Notes: generated from the letters alone by a model not told the origin. Shown: positions 25,042 to 33,792, numbered from the stretch's first letter. The stretch: 64,000 nucleotides of DNA from Gp6-AA40 sp035711805 (GCA_035711805.1 DASTBV010000088.1:11256-75255); one strand, 5' to 3'. Program-made: numbers and translations.

Positions 25042-25491
25042 TCAACGGAAGACCGAGATGGTCAGATCGAAGTTGTAGCAGACCGGCGACGTCGCGCGCA
25101 TCGACATCCGCAGTTCCCGGTCGAAGAATCCACCGCTGAAGGTGTAGTTGTAGGTCCCGCAGTCAGCATCGTTGAAGCTGCCGCTGCTCGCCGCCACGAA
25201 GGCGCCCTCCCTGTCGATGAGCGCCGCACCCATCGGAACGCTGACGCCGCCGCAGTCGCCACTCAGCACGAACGGCGCCATCGTGAGCTGCGGACCGCTC
25301 TGGGTGACGGCCGTGGTCGTCGGACATGACACGGTTTCCGACAGTTCCGGAAACGTCATGACGGTCGTGCCCGAGTAACTCCCCGCCACTGACGGATATT
25401 GACCGGACTGCGCACTACCAGGGGACGTCGGCGATCCGCCGCAACCGGCGGCAACAAGAGTAATGAGGGTGAGAACGAGTACGGCCTTCAT
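25042..25491 (-). CDS. Putative lipoprotein, function unknown
   Basis: 149-aa protein with a type II signal peptide: MKAVLVLTLITLVAAGC, with lipobox VAAGC. The mature part begins GGSPTSPG and contains a beta-rich domain with four more cysteines (SCPTTT, GDCGG, DADCGTYNY, SPVCYNF), probably two disulfides. ATG 25491 was chosen because the signal peptide begins there; the longer open frame to 25677 has no ribosome-binding site. No family was recognised. Confidence 0.75.
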   Translation of the reverse strand: MKAVLVLTLITLVAAGCGGSPTSPGSAQSGQYPSVAGSYSGTTVMTFPELSETVSCPTTTAVTQSGPQLTMAPFVLSGDCGGVSVPMGAALIDREGAFVAASSGSFNDADCGTYNYTFSGGFFDRELRMSMRATSPVCYNFDLTISVFR

Positions 25492-25688
25492 CGGGATCCT
25501 CGCTGGAGCAGCTAGATGCGCTTCGGCGGAATCGCGTCCGGGCTTTAGGTGCGACAGTTTTTGGGTGGCGCCGTCAAGAATGTTGTCGATCGCGGTGTCC
25601 CGGATTTCCACACCGCCAGGATTCCGACGCATAACGAGACCGGTTTTACACCGCTGCACCAGGCGCACCGATTGCACCGTCGCGTGGC

Positions 25689-26192
25689 ATGTCCGGCCAG
25701 CGGAACCGGCTCTTCGTGACGACGGCGCTGTGGATCGTCAGCGTCTGCTCCACATCTCTCGGTTTCGAAGCGGGCACGCCCCCGGCCAGCACATCCCAGG
25801 TTGCAGCGGAAGTCGTCGAACTGACGAATACGGAACGAGGCATCAGCGGACACACCCGGCTGCGTACGAACGCGCGGCTGATGCGTGCGGCGCAGCTTCA
25901 CGCCGAGCAGATGGCCCGGGCCGGGCAACAGGCGCACGTCCTGCCGCATGCTGCGTATCCTCGCACTGAAGATCGACTGGCGGCCGCTGGTTATCAGTGG
26001 CAGAGCTATGGAGAAAACCTTGCGCTCGGTCAGGCGGGGCCGGCGGAGGCGGTGCGCAGCTGGATGCACTCCCCCGTTCATCGCAGGAACATCGTCCACC
26101 CCAATTTCACCGAGCTCGGCGTCGGGTATGCGATCGACCGGGCCGGCCGGCCATACTACGTGCAGGTCTTTGCGACTCCCTCTCCCTCGTAA
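25689..26192 (+). CDS. Secreted CAP (SCP/PR1-like) domain protein
   Basis: 167-aa exported protein. A hydrophobic signal (~8-26) precedes one CAP domain (~38-165) with ELTNTERG, QLHAEQMARAGQQAHVLPHA (putative active-site His), YGENLALG, SWMHSPVHRRNIVHPNFTELG (second His) and YYVQVFATP. This is the short bacterial CAP form. These proteins act outside the membrane; binding of lipids or other small ligands has been proposed for the superfamily. It is convergent with the pilus-like operon (8 nt between stops). Confidence 0.92.
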   Translation: MSGQRNRLFVTTALWIVSVCSTSLGFEAGTPPASTSQVAAEVVELTNTERGISGHTRLRTNARLMRAAQLHAEQMARAGQQAHVLPHAAYPRTEDRLAAAGYQWQSYGENLALGQAGPAEAVRSWMHSPVHRRNIVHPNFTELGVGYAIDRAGRPYYVQVFATPSPS

Positions 26193-26200
26193 GCGGTTTC

Positions 26201-26692
26201 CTAGGGCGTGATCGCCTCGATTTTCCAGCGCAGCGTCGCCTGATGCGTACCTGCACGAACGGCTGCTCCAGGCGCTGAAAGCGTCCAGGCGATGTCCACC
26301 CCACCGGTTGTCGCCATTGGCTGACCCTCGAACGCCACGGTGTAGGACGTCTTGCTCAGCACGCCATTCACGCCGATTCCGTTGGTCACGTTCGACGTCG
26401 TCCACGAGACGTTGGACGCAGGAATCGAGGAGCTTTCCGGCCCGGCGAGGTCACTGTCAGCGCGTACGCTGATCCGGATTACCTGCGTCGGCGGAATGAC
26501 TGCGTTGTCAAAACTGACGCGTGTCGGGTTCGAAGAAGCCGCCGCGCTGGCGAGCACATCGGTCACGTCGAACGAGGCGAGCGAGGGCACGGCCACGCGG
26601 ACGGTATCCTGCGCGCGGGCGTCGCTCGACGTCGCGGCCAGACCGAAGGCAACCACCGCCAGCAGCGAGCTGAAGTTCAGGCGGCGTCTCAT
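26201..26692 (-). CDS. Fourth pilin-like secreted subunit, lacking cysteines
   Basis: 163-aa protein with a signal peptide (cleavage after ARAQ, ~28) and a beta-rich mature domain. Its ends resemble the three pilin-like paralogues upstream: VRVAVPSL early on, and a C-terminal strand HQATLRWKIEAITP that matches HTLVVTWKFEGI. It lacks the conserved Cys pair of the others. The start overlaps the usher-like stop (ATGA), so it is the last gene of the operon. By analogy with known systems it could be a minor pilin or tip adhesin (inference). Confidence 0.7.
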   Translation of the reverse strand: MRRRLNFSSLLAVVAFGLAATSSDARAQDTVRVAVPSLASFDVTDVLASAAASSNPTRVSFDNAVIPPTQVIRISVRADSDLAGPESSSIPASNVSWTTSNVTNGIGVNGVLSKTSYTVAFEGQPMATTGGVDIAWTLSAPGAAVRAGTHQATLRWKIEAITP

Positions 26693-28563
26693 GGCGCCGG
26701 CGGCTGAAAGATGATCGGTTTCACTTTCGGAAGAAGCCGGAACTCGACATCCGTCGCGGGGCCACCGTCTTCGAGCTCGATCAGTCGCTCCACGGGACCG
26801 CCGGCTTCGACGTCCGGCGGCAGCTTTTCCCCGTGGAGACGAACGATGTGCTGGCCTGGACTGACGTTGTAGAAGCTGAACGTCCCCTCGTCGCCAGCCG
26901 ACGTGATCCGCTCACCGAGGTAGATGACCGCGCGCGCCAGTCCTTCCGTCGGGTCGAACCGCCCATTCCGGTTGCGGTCCACATAGACCCGCCCGTGAAT
27001 CGAATTGAGCGGCACGGCGACGAGGTCGGCCGTCACGTTTGTGAACGCCGTCAGCGCGAGCTGCACACGGCGGCCGTCCCACGCGTAATCCGCCGGCAGA
27101 TATGCGGGGACCAGCGCCAGTTCGTAGTCTCCGCGCGGTACGTTCCGGAAGACGTAACGACCGTCGGAACCGGTGTCTACCTGGTATCGGCCAAGCTTGA
27201 CCCGCGCGCCGGCCACCGGACGTCTGGTGTGATCGATGACCTGACCGCGAACGACCGCGCCGCGGGTCGGCGTGCCGATATTCCAGCTCCTGGTGAGCAT
27301 CACTTTGAACCGGGGCCGGTCCGACAGAAATGGGCCGTGCTGATACGCGGAAAGGCGGCCGTACTCGGCGTTCAACGCGAGCTGGCCGGGCAATTCCTGC
27401 CGCAACAACCCCCGAAAACGGTTGGCGTCGGTGACGTCGGGAACCGCTGCCGCCACCCGCAGCGTCGTCGAGCGGGTGAGCGCGCTCGTCGCCTGCAGTT
27501 CCTCCCACTGCTCAACCAAGCCCGACTCGGTTCGTTGACTGGCAATCTGGAGCGCAACGTCGAACCGCGCGCCTGCGCGATAGCTGACCGCCGACTGCGT
27601 CTGCTGCCGCTCGAACGACTCCGACAATCCCAGGTACTCACGCTCGAACTCGCCGAACTGGTGCCGGTGGAAGAGGCGGAAGCCGCCCGCCGTGACGTTG
27701 GCCATCGCCGCGGACGTGGTCGTTCTGGTCTGGAGTGTCTCGGTGAACGTGCGCTCCAGCGAAAGGCTGACGTGACGGGATAGCGGGAAACGGAGTGCAA
27801 CTGTCCGCCAGTCATTCTGCTCGGCGAGGTGCGTCGAACGGAGCAGGCCGCCGCTGATCGTGACGCCGCCCGGCATCGTGTAGCCGGCGAAGAGACTGAC
27901 GTCGCGGCCGCGCACCGGCCACCGGACCGCACGGTAGACGCCTTCGAGCTCGACGCGGCGCAGTGCGAGCCGGCTTCGCATCAAGTACGACCGATCGGAA
28001 GCGACTTCCGCATCGATGATCGGCTGGTCCGCGATCACCAGCTGATCGCGGTACGAGATGACGGTCGATTGGTTCGCAAGTCCGCGCCGCGGCCCGTACA
28101 CCGAGATCGCGGGCTGCCGCCGGCCCGCCGCGGACCAGGAGAACCGTGCACCGCGGCTGGCCCCCCGCAAGTGAGAGAAGACATCTCCGAGCTCGGCCCG
28201 CCATTTCAGATCCGGGTCGAACAAGGACAGGGCGCCGTTGTCGAACAGCAACCCTTCGGCACCGCGGGTGAGCAATGCCGCCGACTGAAGCTGCACGCCT
28301 TTGATCGCGCCGCCGGCGGCGATCTCCGTACCCCAATCGGCGGCCTGGACGTACCCCATGCCAACCGACAAGCGCAGACGATCGCGCACGGCCGGCAATT
28401 GCGCCGGCTCACGCTCCACCGGTGTCGTCCGTCGTTCGTGCTCGATCAGCTCAGGGGGCTTCGGGATCGTAAATGTCCGCAGATCCTGAGCGCTGGCGGA
28501 AAGGGGGACGAGCGCCGCCGATGTCGCCGCCGCTACGCACCACCGCTTACGGGACGGCCGCAC
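26689..28563 (-). CDS. Usher-like outer-membrane barrel with C-terminal regulatory domains
   Basis: 624-aa protein. A basic signal peptide (from GTG 28563, SASAQ cleavage ~27) is followed by ~400 residues of alternating amphipathic strands typical of an outer-membrane barrel (for example VYRAVRWPVRGRDVSLFAGY and VALRFPLSRHVSLSLERTF). Next come a carboxypeptidase-regulatory domain (VVRGQVIDHTRRPVAGARVK) and an SdrD/Cna-B-like domain (HGRVYVDRNRNGRFDPTEG). Class 5/alternate ushers also carry such a C-terminal domain. GTG 28563, preceded by GAGGAA and AGGAG, was chosen over an upstream ATG because the signal peptide begins there. It overlaps the chaperone gene by 17 nt. Usher function is inferred from context. 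Confidence 0.72.
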   Translation of the reverse strand: MRPSRKRWCVAAATSAALVPLSASAQDLRTFTIPKPPELIEHERRTTPVEREPAQLPAVRDRLRLSVGMGYVQAADWGTEIAAGGAIKGVQLQSAALLTRGAEGLLFDNGALSLFDPDLKWRAELGDVFSHLRGASRGARFSWSAAGRRQPAISVYGPRRGLANQSTVISYRDQLVIADQPIIDAEVASDRSYLMRSRLALRRVELEGVYRAVRWPVRGRDVSLFAGYTMPGGVTISGGLLRSTHLAEQNDWRTVALRFPLSRHVSLSLERTFTETLQTRTTTSAAMANVTAGGFRLFHRHQFGEFEREYLGLSESFERQQTQSAVSYRAGARFDVALQIASQRTESGLVEQWEELQATSALTRSTTLRVAAAVPDVTDANRFRGLLRQELPGQLALNAEYGRLSAYQHGPFLSDRPRFKVMLTRSWNIGTPTRGAVVRGQVIDHTRRPVAGARVKLGRYQVDTGSDGRYVFRNVPRGDYELALVPAYLPADYAWDGRRVQLALTAFTNVTADLVAVPLNSIHGRVYVDRNRNGRFDPTEGLARAVIYLGERITSAGDEGTFSFYNVSPGQHIVRLHGEKLPPDVEAGGPVERLIELEDGGPATDVEFRLLPKVKPIIFQPPAP

Positions 28564-29413
28564 GCTCCTGCACTTCCTCACGCACGAGCTCGAGCTCTCG
28601 TTCCGCGCCGACGTAGTGATCAGCGCCAAAATCGAGGACGGCTCTCACGCGGTACCGTCCCGACGGAAGCACCCTCGCTGACGGAAGTTTCGCCGTCAGC
28701 ATGCCCTCCCGCGACGGTTCCGTCAGCACCGTGCGTCGTCCAAGCTCGGTCGTCGCGAGCGGAGTCGTCATCTCAGGCGCAAAAAACTCGATGCGGCCCT
28801 CGATTGCGAGCGGGGCGTTGCCGTCGTTCCGCACCTGTATGCGCGCTTCGTCCCCATCAAGCCGGATGGCAAGGATGGCGGCCTCGCGTTGCACCGGCTC
28901 GACGTAGACGAAGATGCCGGTGGAGACGGAGGCCACGAACCTCACGCCAACACCCTCGCCGGCGGCCTCGAGCGGGTCAGGCACTTCGTCCACCGTCAGC
29001 GCGCACCAGAATCCACCGGCCTGTACCTCGACGGGCATCGTGACAGTGATTCGGATCGTCAGCGTCTCGCCGGGCTTGACGCTTGATTCCACCGGGTTGA
29101 TTGACACCCACTGCCCGCACGACCGCCGGAGTGTCCCTGCCTCCGCATAAAAGGACTGTTTGCCGTCCACGCTGCGCCACCAGTCCTCGACGCGGGCCTT
29201 GAACTGCGTCGCCTGCTGGTCGCGATCGAGGGTGAGGCGGAACTGTCGTGTCGCCACCTGCCCCGGTCTGACCGTAATCCTGATTGCGTCGAGCGTGGCC
29301 TGAAACGACAGCGGGCGCGGGGTCTCGGGTGGCGGCGGCGCCTGGGCCGTCAGTGCCGCCAGCTGCAGCAGAGATGCGATCAGTAGACCCATCAGATACC
29401 TTCGAACTTCCAT
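28547..29413 (-). CDS. Periplasmic pilus-assembly chaperone-like protein
   Basis: 288-aa exported protein with a signal peptide (AQA cleavage ~25) and two Ig-like domains. The first domain shows the chaperone layout: a PGQVATRQFRLTL strand, WVSINPVESSVKPGETLTIR and an alternating strand IRITVTMPVEVQAGGFWCAL, with two cysteines (RRSCGQW, GFWCAL) positioned for a disulfide. The second (~185-275) begins VYVEPVQREAAIL. An alternative ATG at 29392 overlaps the preceding stop (TGATG) and has GAAGG 6 nt upstream but would lose the basic n-region. It sits between pilin-like and usher-like genes, as in chaperone-usher operons. Confidence 0.75.
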   Translation of the reverse strand: MEVRRYLMGLLIASLLQLAALTAQAPPPPETPRPLSFQATLDAIRITVRPGQVATRQFRLTLDRDQQATQFKARVEDWWRSVDGKQSFYAEAGTLRRSCGQWVSINPVESSVKPGETLTIRITVTMPVEVQAGGFWCALTVDEVPDPLEAAGEGVGVRFVASVSTGIFVYVEPVQREAAILAIRLDGDEARIQVRNDGNAPLAIEGRIEFFAPEMTTPLATTELGRRTVLTEPSREGMLTAKLPSARVLPSGRYRVRAVLDFGADHYVGAERELELVREEVQERAAVP

Positions 29414-29934
29414 GTCACGACCAGCGTGTGCGCGCCCGAGCGTTGCACCGTCGGCTTGGCGCCGAGCGTGAAGACCAGTCCGGTTGTCGAACAGCTCGTC
29501 GCATCCGCCTGACAGGTCGCGACGGTGTTATACGAAGAATTGCTCAGCGTTGCCGCGGTGCCCGTGGCGTTCGTCCAGGTCGCGGCGTTCCAGCTCACGT
29601 CCGCGGCGCTCCACGTCACCGAGCCCGCCACCGGTGGCGTGAAGGACGCGGCGTTCGCTTGCAGCGAGATCCTCAGCTGTTTCGCGGCAGACGATGTGAC
29701 GATTTGATCGGCGGTGACGCTCGCGGCCGTGGCGGCCGTGCTGACGCCGATGTTGGTCACGCTGAACGTCACCGTGGCCGGCACCGTGACGCGCGCCTGC
29801 TCGCTCACATTGGCCGACATCGTCGTCGTCTGACTCGTATCAGGCAGCGTGACGGTCGTCTGCGCGCCAGCCGTCGACGACATCGTGAGCGCGAGCAGTC
29901 CGGCGAGATAGCGAGTGGGGGCGCCTACCTTCAT
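29392..29934 (-). CDS. Pilin-like secreted subunit A
   Basis: 180-aa protein with a signal peptide (TAGAQ, ~25) and an Ig-like, Thr/Ser/Ala-rich mature domain. Shared signatures with the next two proteins are TVTLPDTSQTTT at the N-terminus, QARVTVPATVTFSVTN, NAASFTPPVAGSVTW, a Cys pair in TCQADATSCSTTGL, and a C-terminal strand HTLVVTWKFEGI. The alternating N-terminal strand could serve as a donor strand for polymerisation (inference). It lies 25 nt after subunit B and overlaps the chaperone frame. Confidence 0.75.
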   Translation of the reverse strand: MKVGAPTRYLAGLLALTMSSTAGAQTTVTLPDTSQTTTMSANVSEQARVTVPATVTFSVTNIGVSTAATAASVTADQIVTSSAAKQLRISLQANAASFTPPVAGSVTWSAADVSWNAATWTNATGTAATLSNSSYNTVATCQADATSCSTTGLVFTLGAKPTVQRSGAHTLVVTWKFEGI

Positions 29935-29959
29935 CTCGGGCTCATTTCTGTTGTTGTGG

Positions 29960-30541
29960 CTATGTCCCTGTCGCTTCGAATTTCCAGGTCACGGTCAAAG
30001 TGTGTGCCCCGGAGCGCTTGACAGTCGTTTTCGGGCCGAGCGTCATCTGAAAGCCGGTCGTCGAGCATGACGAGGTATCCGCGTTACAGGTGGCCACGAG
30101 CGTGTAGGCAGCGCTGCTCAGCGTTCCGTTGTTGCGCACGGCGTTGACCCAGGCGTTGGGGCCGCCGCCGGGGGCGCTCCACGACACGTCGCTGGCCGAC
30201 CACGTGGCCGCGCCGGCGACCGGCGGCGAGAACGACGCCGCGTTCGCGATGAGCGAGATGGTCAGCTGCTTGGTTGCCGTCGCCAGCACGATGTTCTGGA
30301 TCGAGATCGTCTGCGTGGCGGCGTTGGTGCTTCCGGAAATGTTGCTGACGTTGAACGTGACGCTCGCCGGAAGCGTGACCGACGCCTGTTCGCTGACGCT
30401 CGCTGTCAGGGTCGTCGTCGTGCCGGTGTTCGGCAAGCCGATGACGGTCTGCGCGGCAACCGCATGGGGCGCGCAGACGATCGCGCCCGCCAGCAGACCC
30501 GCTGTGACAGCTTGCACGTTCACACCACGCCGGTACGACAT
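29960..30541 (-). CDS. Pilin-like secreted subunit B
   Basis: 193-aa paralogue of the flanking subunits. Signal peptide to AVAAQ (~31), then TVIGLPNTGTTTTL, ASVTLPASVTFNVSN, NAASFSPPVAGAATW, Cys pair TCNADTSSCSTTGF and C-terminal HTLTVTWKFEATGT. A short insertion SAPGGGPNAWVNAV distinguishes it from A and C. ATG 30541 was chosen for its signal peptide; it lies 5 nt after the stop of subunit C. Confidence 0.75.
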   Translation of the reverse strand: MSYRRGVNVQAVTAGLLAGAIVCAPHAVAAQTVIGLPNTGTTTTLTASVSEQASVTLPASVTFNVSNISGSTNAATQTISIQNIVLATATKQLTISLIANAASFSPPVAGAATWSASDVSWSAPGGGPNAWVNAVRNNGTLSSAAYTLVATCNADTSSCSTTGFQMTLGPKTTVKRSGAHTLTVTWKFEATGT

Positions 30542-30546
30542 CGCCG

Positions 30547-31089
30547 TCAGATGCTCTCGAACTTCCAGGTCACCACGATTGTGTGACTGCCCGAGCGCCG
30601 CACCGTCGGCTTCGCGCCGAGCGTAAACACCAGACCGGTTGTCGAACACGTGGACGTATCCGCGGTGCACGTCGACACGGTGTTGTACGCCGCGTTGCTG
30701 AGGGTTCCGGACGCACCTGTGGCGTTGGTCCAGGTGGCGGCGTTCCACGTCACGTCGCCCGCGGCCCACGTCGTGGCGCCAGCAACGGGCGGTGTGAATG
30801 ACGCGGCGTTCGCCTGCAGCGAAATCTTCAGCTGGTTGGTCGCTGCCGCCAGCACGATGGCGTCGATCGTGACGGACGCGTCGCTGGCAGCGGTGTTCGC
30901 CGAGACGTTCGTGACCGCGAACGTCACTCCGGCCGGCACGGTCACGCGCGCCTGGTCGCTGACGTTCGCCGTCAACGTCGTGGTCTGGGTGCTGTTCGGC
31001 AGCGCGACGGTGGTCTGCGCGCGCGCGACCGCCGGCGTGAAGACTGCGGAGGCGGCGAGAACGGCAGCGGTCCGTAAATATTTCCTCAT
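30547..31089 (-). CDS. Pilin-like secreted subunit C, first gene of the operon
   Basis: 180-aa paralogue, same length as subunit A and very similar to it (NAASFTPPVAGATTW, TCTADTSTCSTTGL, HTIVVTWKFESI). Signal peptide MRKYLRTAAVLAASAVFTPA then VARAQ (~25). ATG 31089 has AAGAGGG about 8 nt upstream and follows a sigma-54 promoter by about 50 nt. Being first and closest to the promoter it could be the major subunit (inference). Confidence 0.77.
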   Translation of the reverse strand: MRKYLRTAAVLAASAVFTPAVARAQTTVALPNSTQTTTLTANVSDQARVTVPAGVTFAVTNVSANTAASDASVTIDAIVLAAATNQLKISLQANAASFTPPVAGATTWAAGDVTWNAATWTNATGASGTLSNAAYNTVSTCTADTSTCSTTGLVFTLGAKPTVRRSGSHTIVVTWKFESI

Positions 31090-31138
31090 TGCGGGCCCTC
31101 TTCTTTTCGTTTTTGTCAAGACCTCGGAGGCCCTATGG

Positions 31139-31153
31139 GCAATGCTTGTGCCA
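31139..31153 (-). promoter_or_regulatory. Sigma-54 (RpoN) promoter of the pilus-like operon
   Basis: On the minus strand TGGCAC (31153-31148), 5 nt, then TTGC (31142-31139) gives the -24 GG and -12 GC elements at exactly the required spacing. The match to TGGCAC-N5-TTGC is complete. The predicted start near 31127 leaves a leader of ~38 nt before ATG 31089. An NtrC-type activator would be required. Confidence 0.75.
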
Positions 31154-31704
31154 ATGGTTGAGGTGGGGACGGCATGGGGCCCATCACGTTGACTCGAATC
31201 AAGATTGCGATCCGGGGATCGTTGGGGACAGCGACCGGAGCGCCAAGACGAAAACGTACGCCGACAGACGGTTTTCGATGCCGCGGTCGCGCCTTCGACA
31301 TGACTAAAGGGCACGCGACATGACACGAACGGACACAGTGGCGCAACTGCTCCCGCGCGGCAGCGCAATACCGCCGAGGGCGGCTTTCAGATCCGGCGCA
31401 TCGGGCACCGGAATTGTTGGTACCTAACCATCGACCCGCCAAAACGAGGATCGCGCGTATTACGGCCGAAAACGCCCCACTCTCATTTCCTCGAGGCAAC
31501 AGGGCGACGCGCGCGACGACTGTCGTGCGCCGTTTCGCAGCACCTCCAAGGCCGAGGCTTTCCAAGGAAGTTTGGAAAAAGGACCTCTGTCGTTCAGAAA
31601 CCTGCGCCTCGATACGCAGGTCGCGGCACATGTGCGATGTCTCGCCTTGCCCCGCTGTTTGGCGAACGTGTCGCACACTGTGACAGTAGCCGCGGACCCC
31701 GCTC
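31154..31704. other. Long non-coding region upstream of the sigma-54 promoter
   Basis: About 550 bp without a supportable gene, between divergent transcription units. It has the size expected for activator sites of a sigma-54 promoter. CGACATGAC occurs twice 20 bp apart (31296-31304 and 31316-31324). TGTGCGA and TCGCACA form a distant inverted pair near 31630-31680. No hairpin, tRNA or small-RNA signature stands out. Confidence 0.5.
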
Positions 31705-31710
31705 TACAAT
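31705..31710 (+). promoter_or_regulatory. -10 box of the FAD monooxygenase gene
   Basis: TACAAT at 31705-31710 ends 11 nt before ATG 31722, predicting a very short leader. A GTGACA resembling a -35 lies 19 bp upstream (31680-31685), slightly wide. Confidence 0.4.
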
Positions 31711-31721
31711 TCCGGGCTGTC

Positions 31722-32939
31722 ATGTGTGCGGCGGAGCAGCGCCGGATCGCCGTCATCGGCGCCGGCATCGGCGGACTGACTCTCGCGATCGCGCTGCGGC
31801 GTCACGGGATTGCGGTCGACATCTACGAGCAGACCGCGGAGCTGCGCGAGGTGGGGGCGGCCGTCGCACTCTCGGCCAATGGAACGCGGTTCTTCCATCA
31901 GTTCGGACTGACGGAGCAGCTCGCCCCGCACTGGTGCGAAGTAGCGGCGCTGATCTTCCGGAACGGCCGCAACGGACAACTCGTCGGCAGGCACGCAGTA
32001 GGAGCGGAGTACCGGCAACGTTTCGGAGCGCCGTACGTCGGCATCCACCGCGCGGATCTGCAAGCGGTCCTGTCCTCCGCGTCCGGACTCGACTGTATCC
32101 ATCTGAACAAGCGGCTCGTCGACATCGACGATCGCGGAGATCGGTGCGAGCTGCGATTCGCCGACGGCGATGCCGCGGAAGCCGACCTTGTCATCGGCGC
32201 CGACGGCGCACGGTCATTCGTGCGGGAGTGGATGCTCGGCTACGACGATGCGTTGTATTCCGGGTGCAGCGGGTTTCGCGGCATCGTGCCGATGGCCGGC
32301 GTACCCAGCCTCCCTGATCCGTTCGCGCTGCAATTCTGGATGGGGCCCGGCGGGCACCTGCTCCACTATCCGATGGGCAATGGGCACATCAACTTCCTGC
32401 TGGTCGAGCGGCATCCGGCACCGTGGCCGCATCGCGACTGGACCGCGCCGGGGGTGGAGGGCGAACAGCTCCGGCACTTCGCCGGCTGGCACCCCGCGGT
32501 CGTCGAGATGATCAGCGCGCGGCCGATCAGCAACCGCTGGGGGCTGTTCCACCGGCCGCCGCTCGGGCGATGGACGAAAGGCCGCGTGACGCTCCTGGGG
32601 GACGCCGCCCACCAGCTTGCGCCGCACCATGGACAAGGCGCCAACCAGTCGATCGAGGATGCGGTCGTGCTTGCCGCCTGCCTCGTGGAGGCGGGGTCGG
32701 GTTCGCTGGCCGGTCCGCTCGAGCGCTACGAGCGATTGCGCCGCGGGCGCACGCGCAAGGTGCAGTACGCGTCGATCAGCGCGGTGGACGTGCTGCACCT
32801 GCCGGACGGCGATAACGCTGACCGGCGCAACGCGCGGCTCTCGTCATTCGACGGCGCGCTGCACCACCTCGGATGGATTCACGAGTTCGACGCGCTCGCC
32901 GCGGAGCCGAACGACCGGCAAGGCGGAACCTGGTTGTAG
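31722..32939 (+). CDS. FAD-dependent monooxygenase (salicylate hydroxylase-like)
   Basis: 405-aa class A flavoprotein hydroxylase. GxGxxG is in IAVIGAGIGGLTLAIALRRH (~9-28), the DG motif in VIGADGARSFVR (~160) and the GD motif in LLGDAAHQLAPHHGQGANQS (~294), giving a complete FAD/NAD(P)H fold. Such enzymes hydroxylate aromatic or related ring substrates with NAD(P)H and O2; the substrate is unknown. ATG 31722 was chosen because the Rossmann strand begins 8 residues later and a -10 box lies just upstream. No partner genes adjoin it. Confidence 0.9.
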   Translation: MCAAEQRRIAVIGAGIGGLTLAIALRRHGIAVDIYEQTAELREVGAAVALSANGTRFFHQFGLTEQLAPHWCEVAALIFRNGRNGQLVGRHAVGAEYRQRFGAPYVGIHRADLQAVLSSASGLDCIHLNKRLVDIDDRGDRCELRFADGDAAEADLVIGADGARSFVREWMLGYDDALYSGCSGFRGIVPMAGVPSLPDPFALQFWMGPGGHLLHYPMGNGHINFLLVERHPAPWPHRDWTAPGVEGEQLRHFAGWHPAVVEMISARPISNRWGLFHRPPLGRWTKGRVTLLGDAAHQLAPHHGQGANQSIEDAVVLAACLVEAGSGSLAGPLERYERLRRGRTRKVQYASISAVDVLHLPDGDNADRRNARLSSFDGALHHLGWIHEFDALAAEPNDRQGGTWL

Positions 32940-32955
32940 AAGCCGAGAGACGCCG

Positions 32956-33759
32956 TCAGCTCCTCTCGATGCGCCGCTCGACGTCGCCGCGGCGCTGCAG
33001 CCACGCCGCCACGAGCCAGCACGTAATCGCCCAGGCGGCGCCGAGGCACCAGCCGGCCAGGACGTCCGTGGGCCAGTGGACGCCGAGGTAGACGCGGCTC
33101 ACGCCAACGAGGACGGTCAACGTAATCGCCACACCGAGCGAGTACGCCTTCAACGTCCGCCGCGTCTGCACACGGGCGAGTAATGCGCCCATCGTCAGGT
33201 ACGTGATTGCCGACAGCGTCGCGTGGCCGCTGGGGAAGCTCTCCGTGAACACCCGTGCGGAATGCTCGACCAGGTCCGGCCGGGTCCGCGCGAACACCTG
33301 CTTGAGAAACGACATCAGCATCGCGCCGCTGCCGACGGACACGACCATCAACACGGCTGCGTGGCGCGTCCCCGACATGGCGAGGAACCCGGCCACCGTC
33401 GCGGTGATCAACACGATGAGGGACGTGCCGCCGAGGCTGGTCACGTCGCGCACGGCTTCCTCGAACCAGGGCGGTCCCAGCGGGTCGTTCGGACGCCCGG
33501 GCGTCCGCATCGACATCAGCACCGCGGAGTCGAACGATCGCGTGTCGCCGGCAACGACCTCGTCGGTCAGCTGGGCGAACGTGAGCAAGGCGACCGCGAG
33601 CAGAAACACACCCGCAAGCGTCGCGAACTCAGTCCGCCCGGCGCGAATGAGTTTCGCGATGGTGGAGGTGGCCCACTGATGCGCAACGCGGTGAACTTGA
33701 ACCTTCTCCGCCCGGATCAGCTTCTGGAGCCAGCCGTGTGTACGCCGGGTGCCACTCAC
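32956..33759 (-). CDS. PAP2-family membrane phosphatase
   Basis: 267-aa integral membrane protein with about six hydrophobic segments. The three phosphatase motifs are complete: KQVFARTRP (~164), FPSGHAT (~187) and SRVYLGVHWPTD (~236), with catalytic His in motifs 2 and 3. Likely substrates are phosphatidic acid or undecaprenyl pyrophosphate on the periplasmic side. The start is GTG 33759. The N-terminal ~40 residues are basic and soluble. Confidence 0.92.
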   Translation of the reverse strand: MSGTRRTHGWLQKLIRAEKVQVHRVAHQWATSTIAKLIRAGRTEFATLAGVFLLAVALLTFAQLTDEVVAGDTRSFDSAVLMSMRTPGRPNDPLGPPWFEEAVRDVTSLGGTSLIVLITATVAGFLAMSGTRHAAVLMVVSVGSGAMLMSFLKQVFARTRPDLVEHSARVFTESFPSGHATLSAITYLTMGALLARVQTRRTLKAYSLGVAITLTVLVGVSRVYLGVHWPTDVLAGWCLGAAWAITCWLVAAWLQRRGDVERRIERS

Positions 33760-33792
33760 CGCTCAATTGTTTACCGAAGCAGCCGCGGCAGG

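Noticed and set aside
26201..31089. Type IV pilus or curli interpretation of the secreted proteins
   Set aside because: No prepilin peptidase motif, no N-methylated hydrophobic N-terminus, no CsgA-type repeats; the proteins have cleavable Sec signals and Ig-like beta composition.
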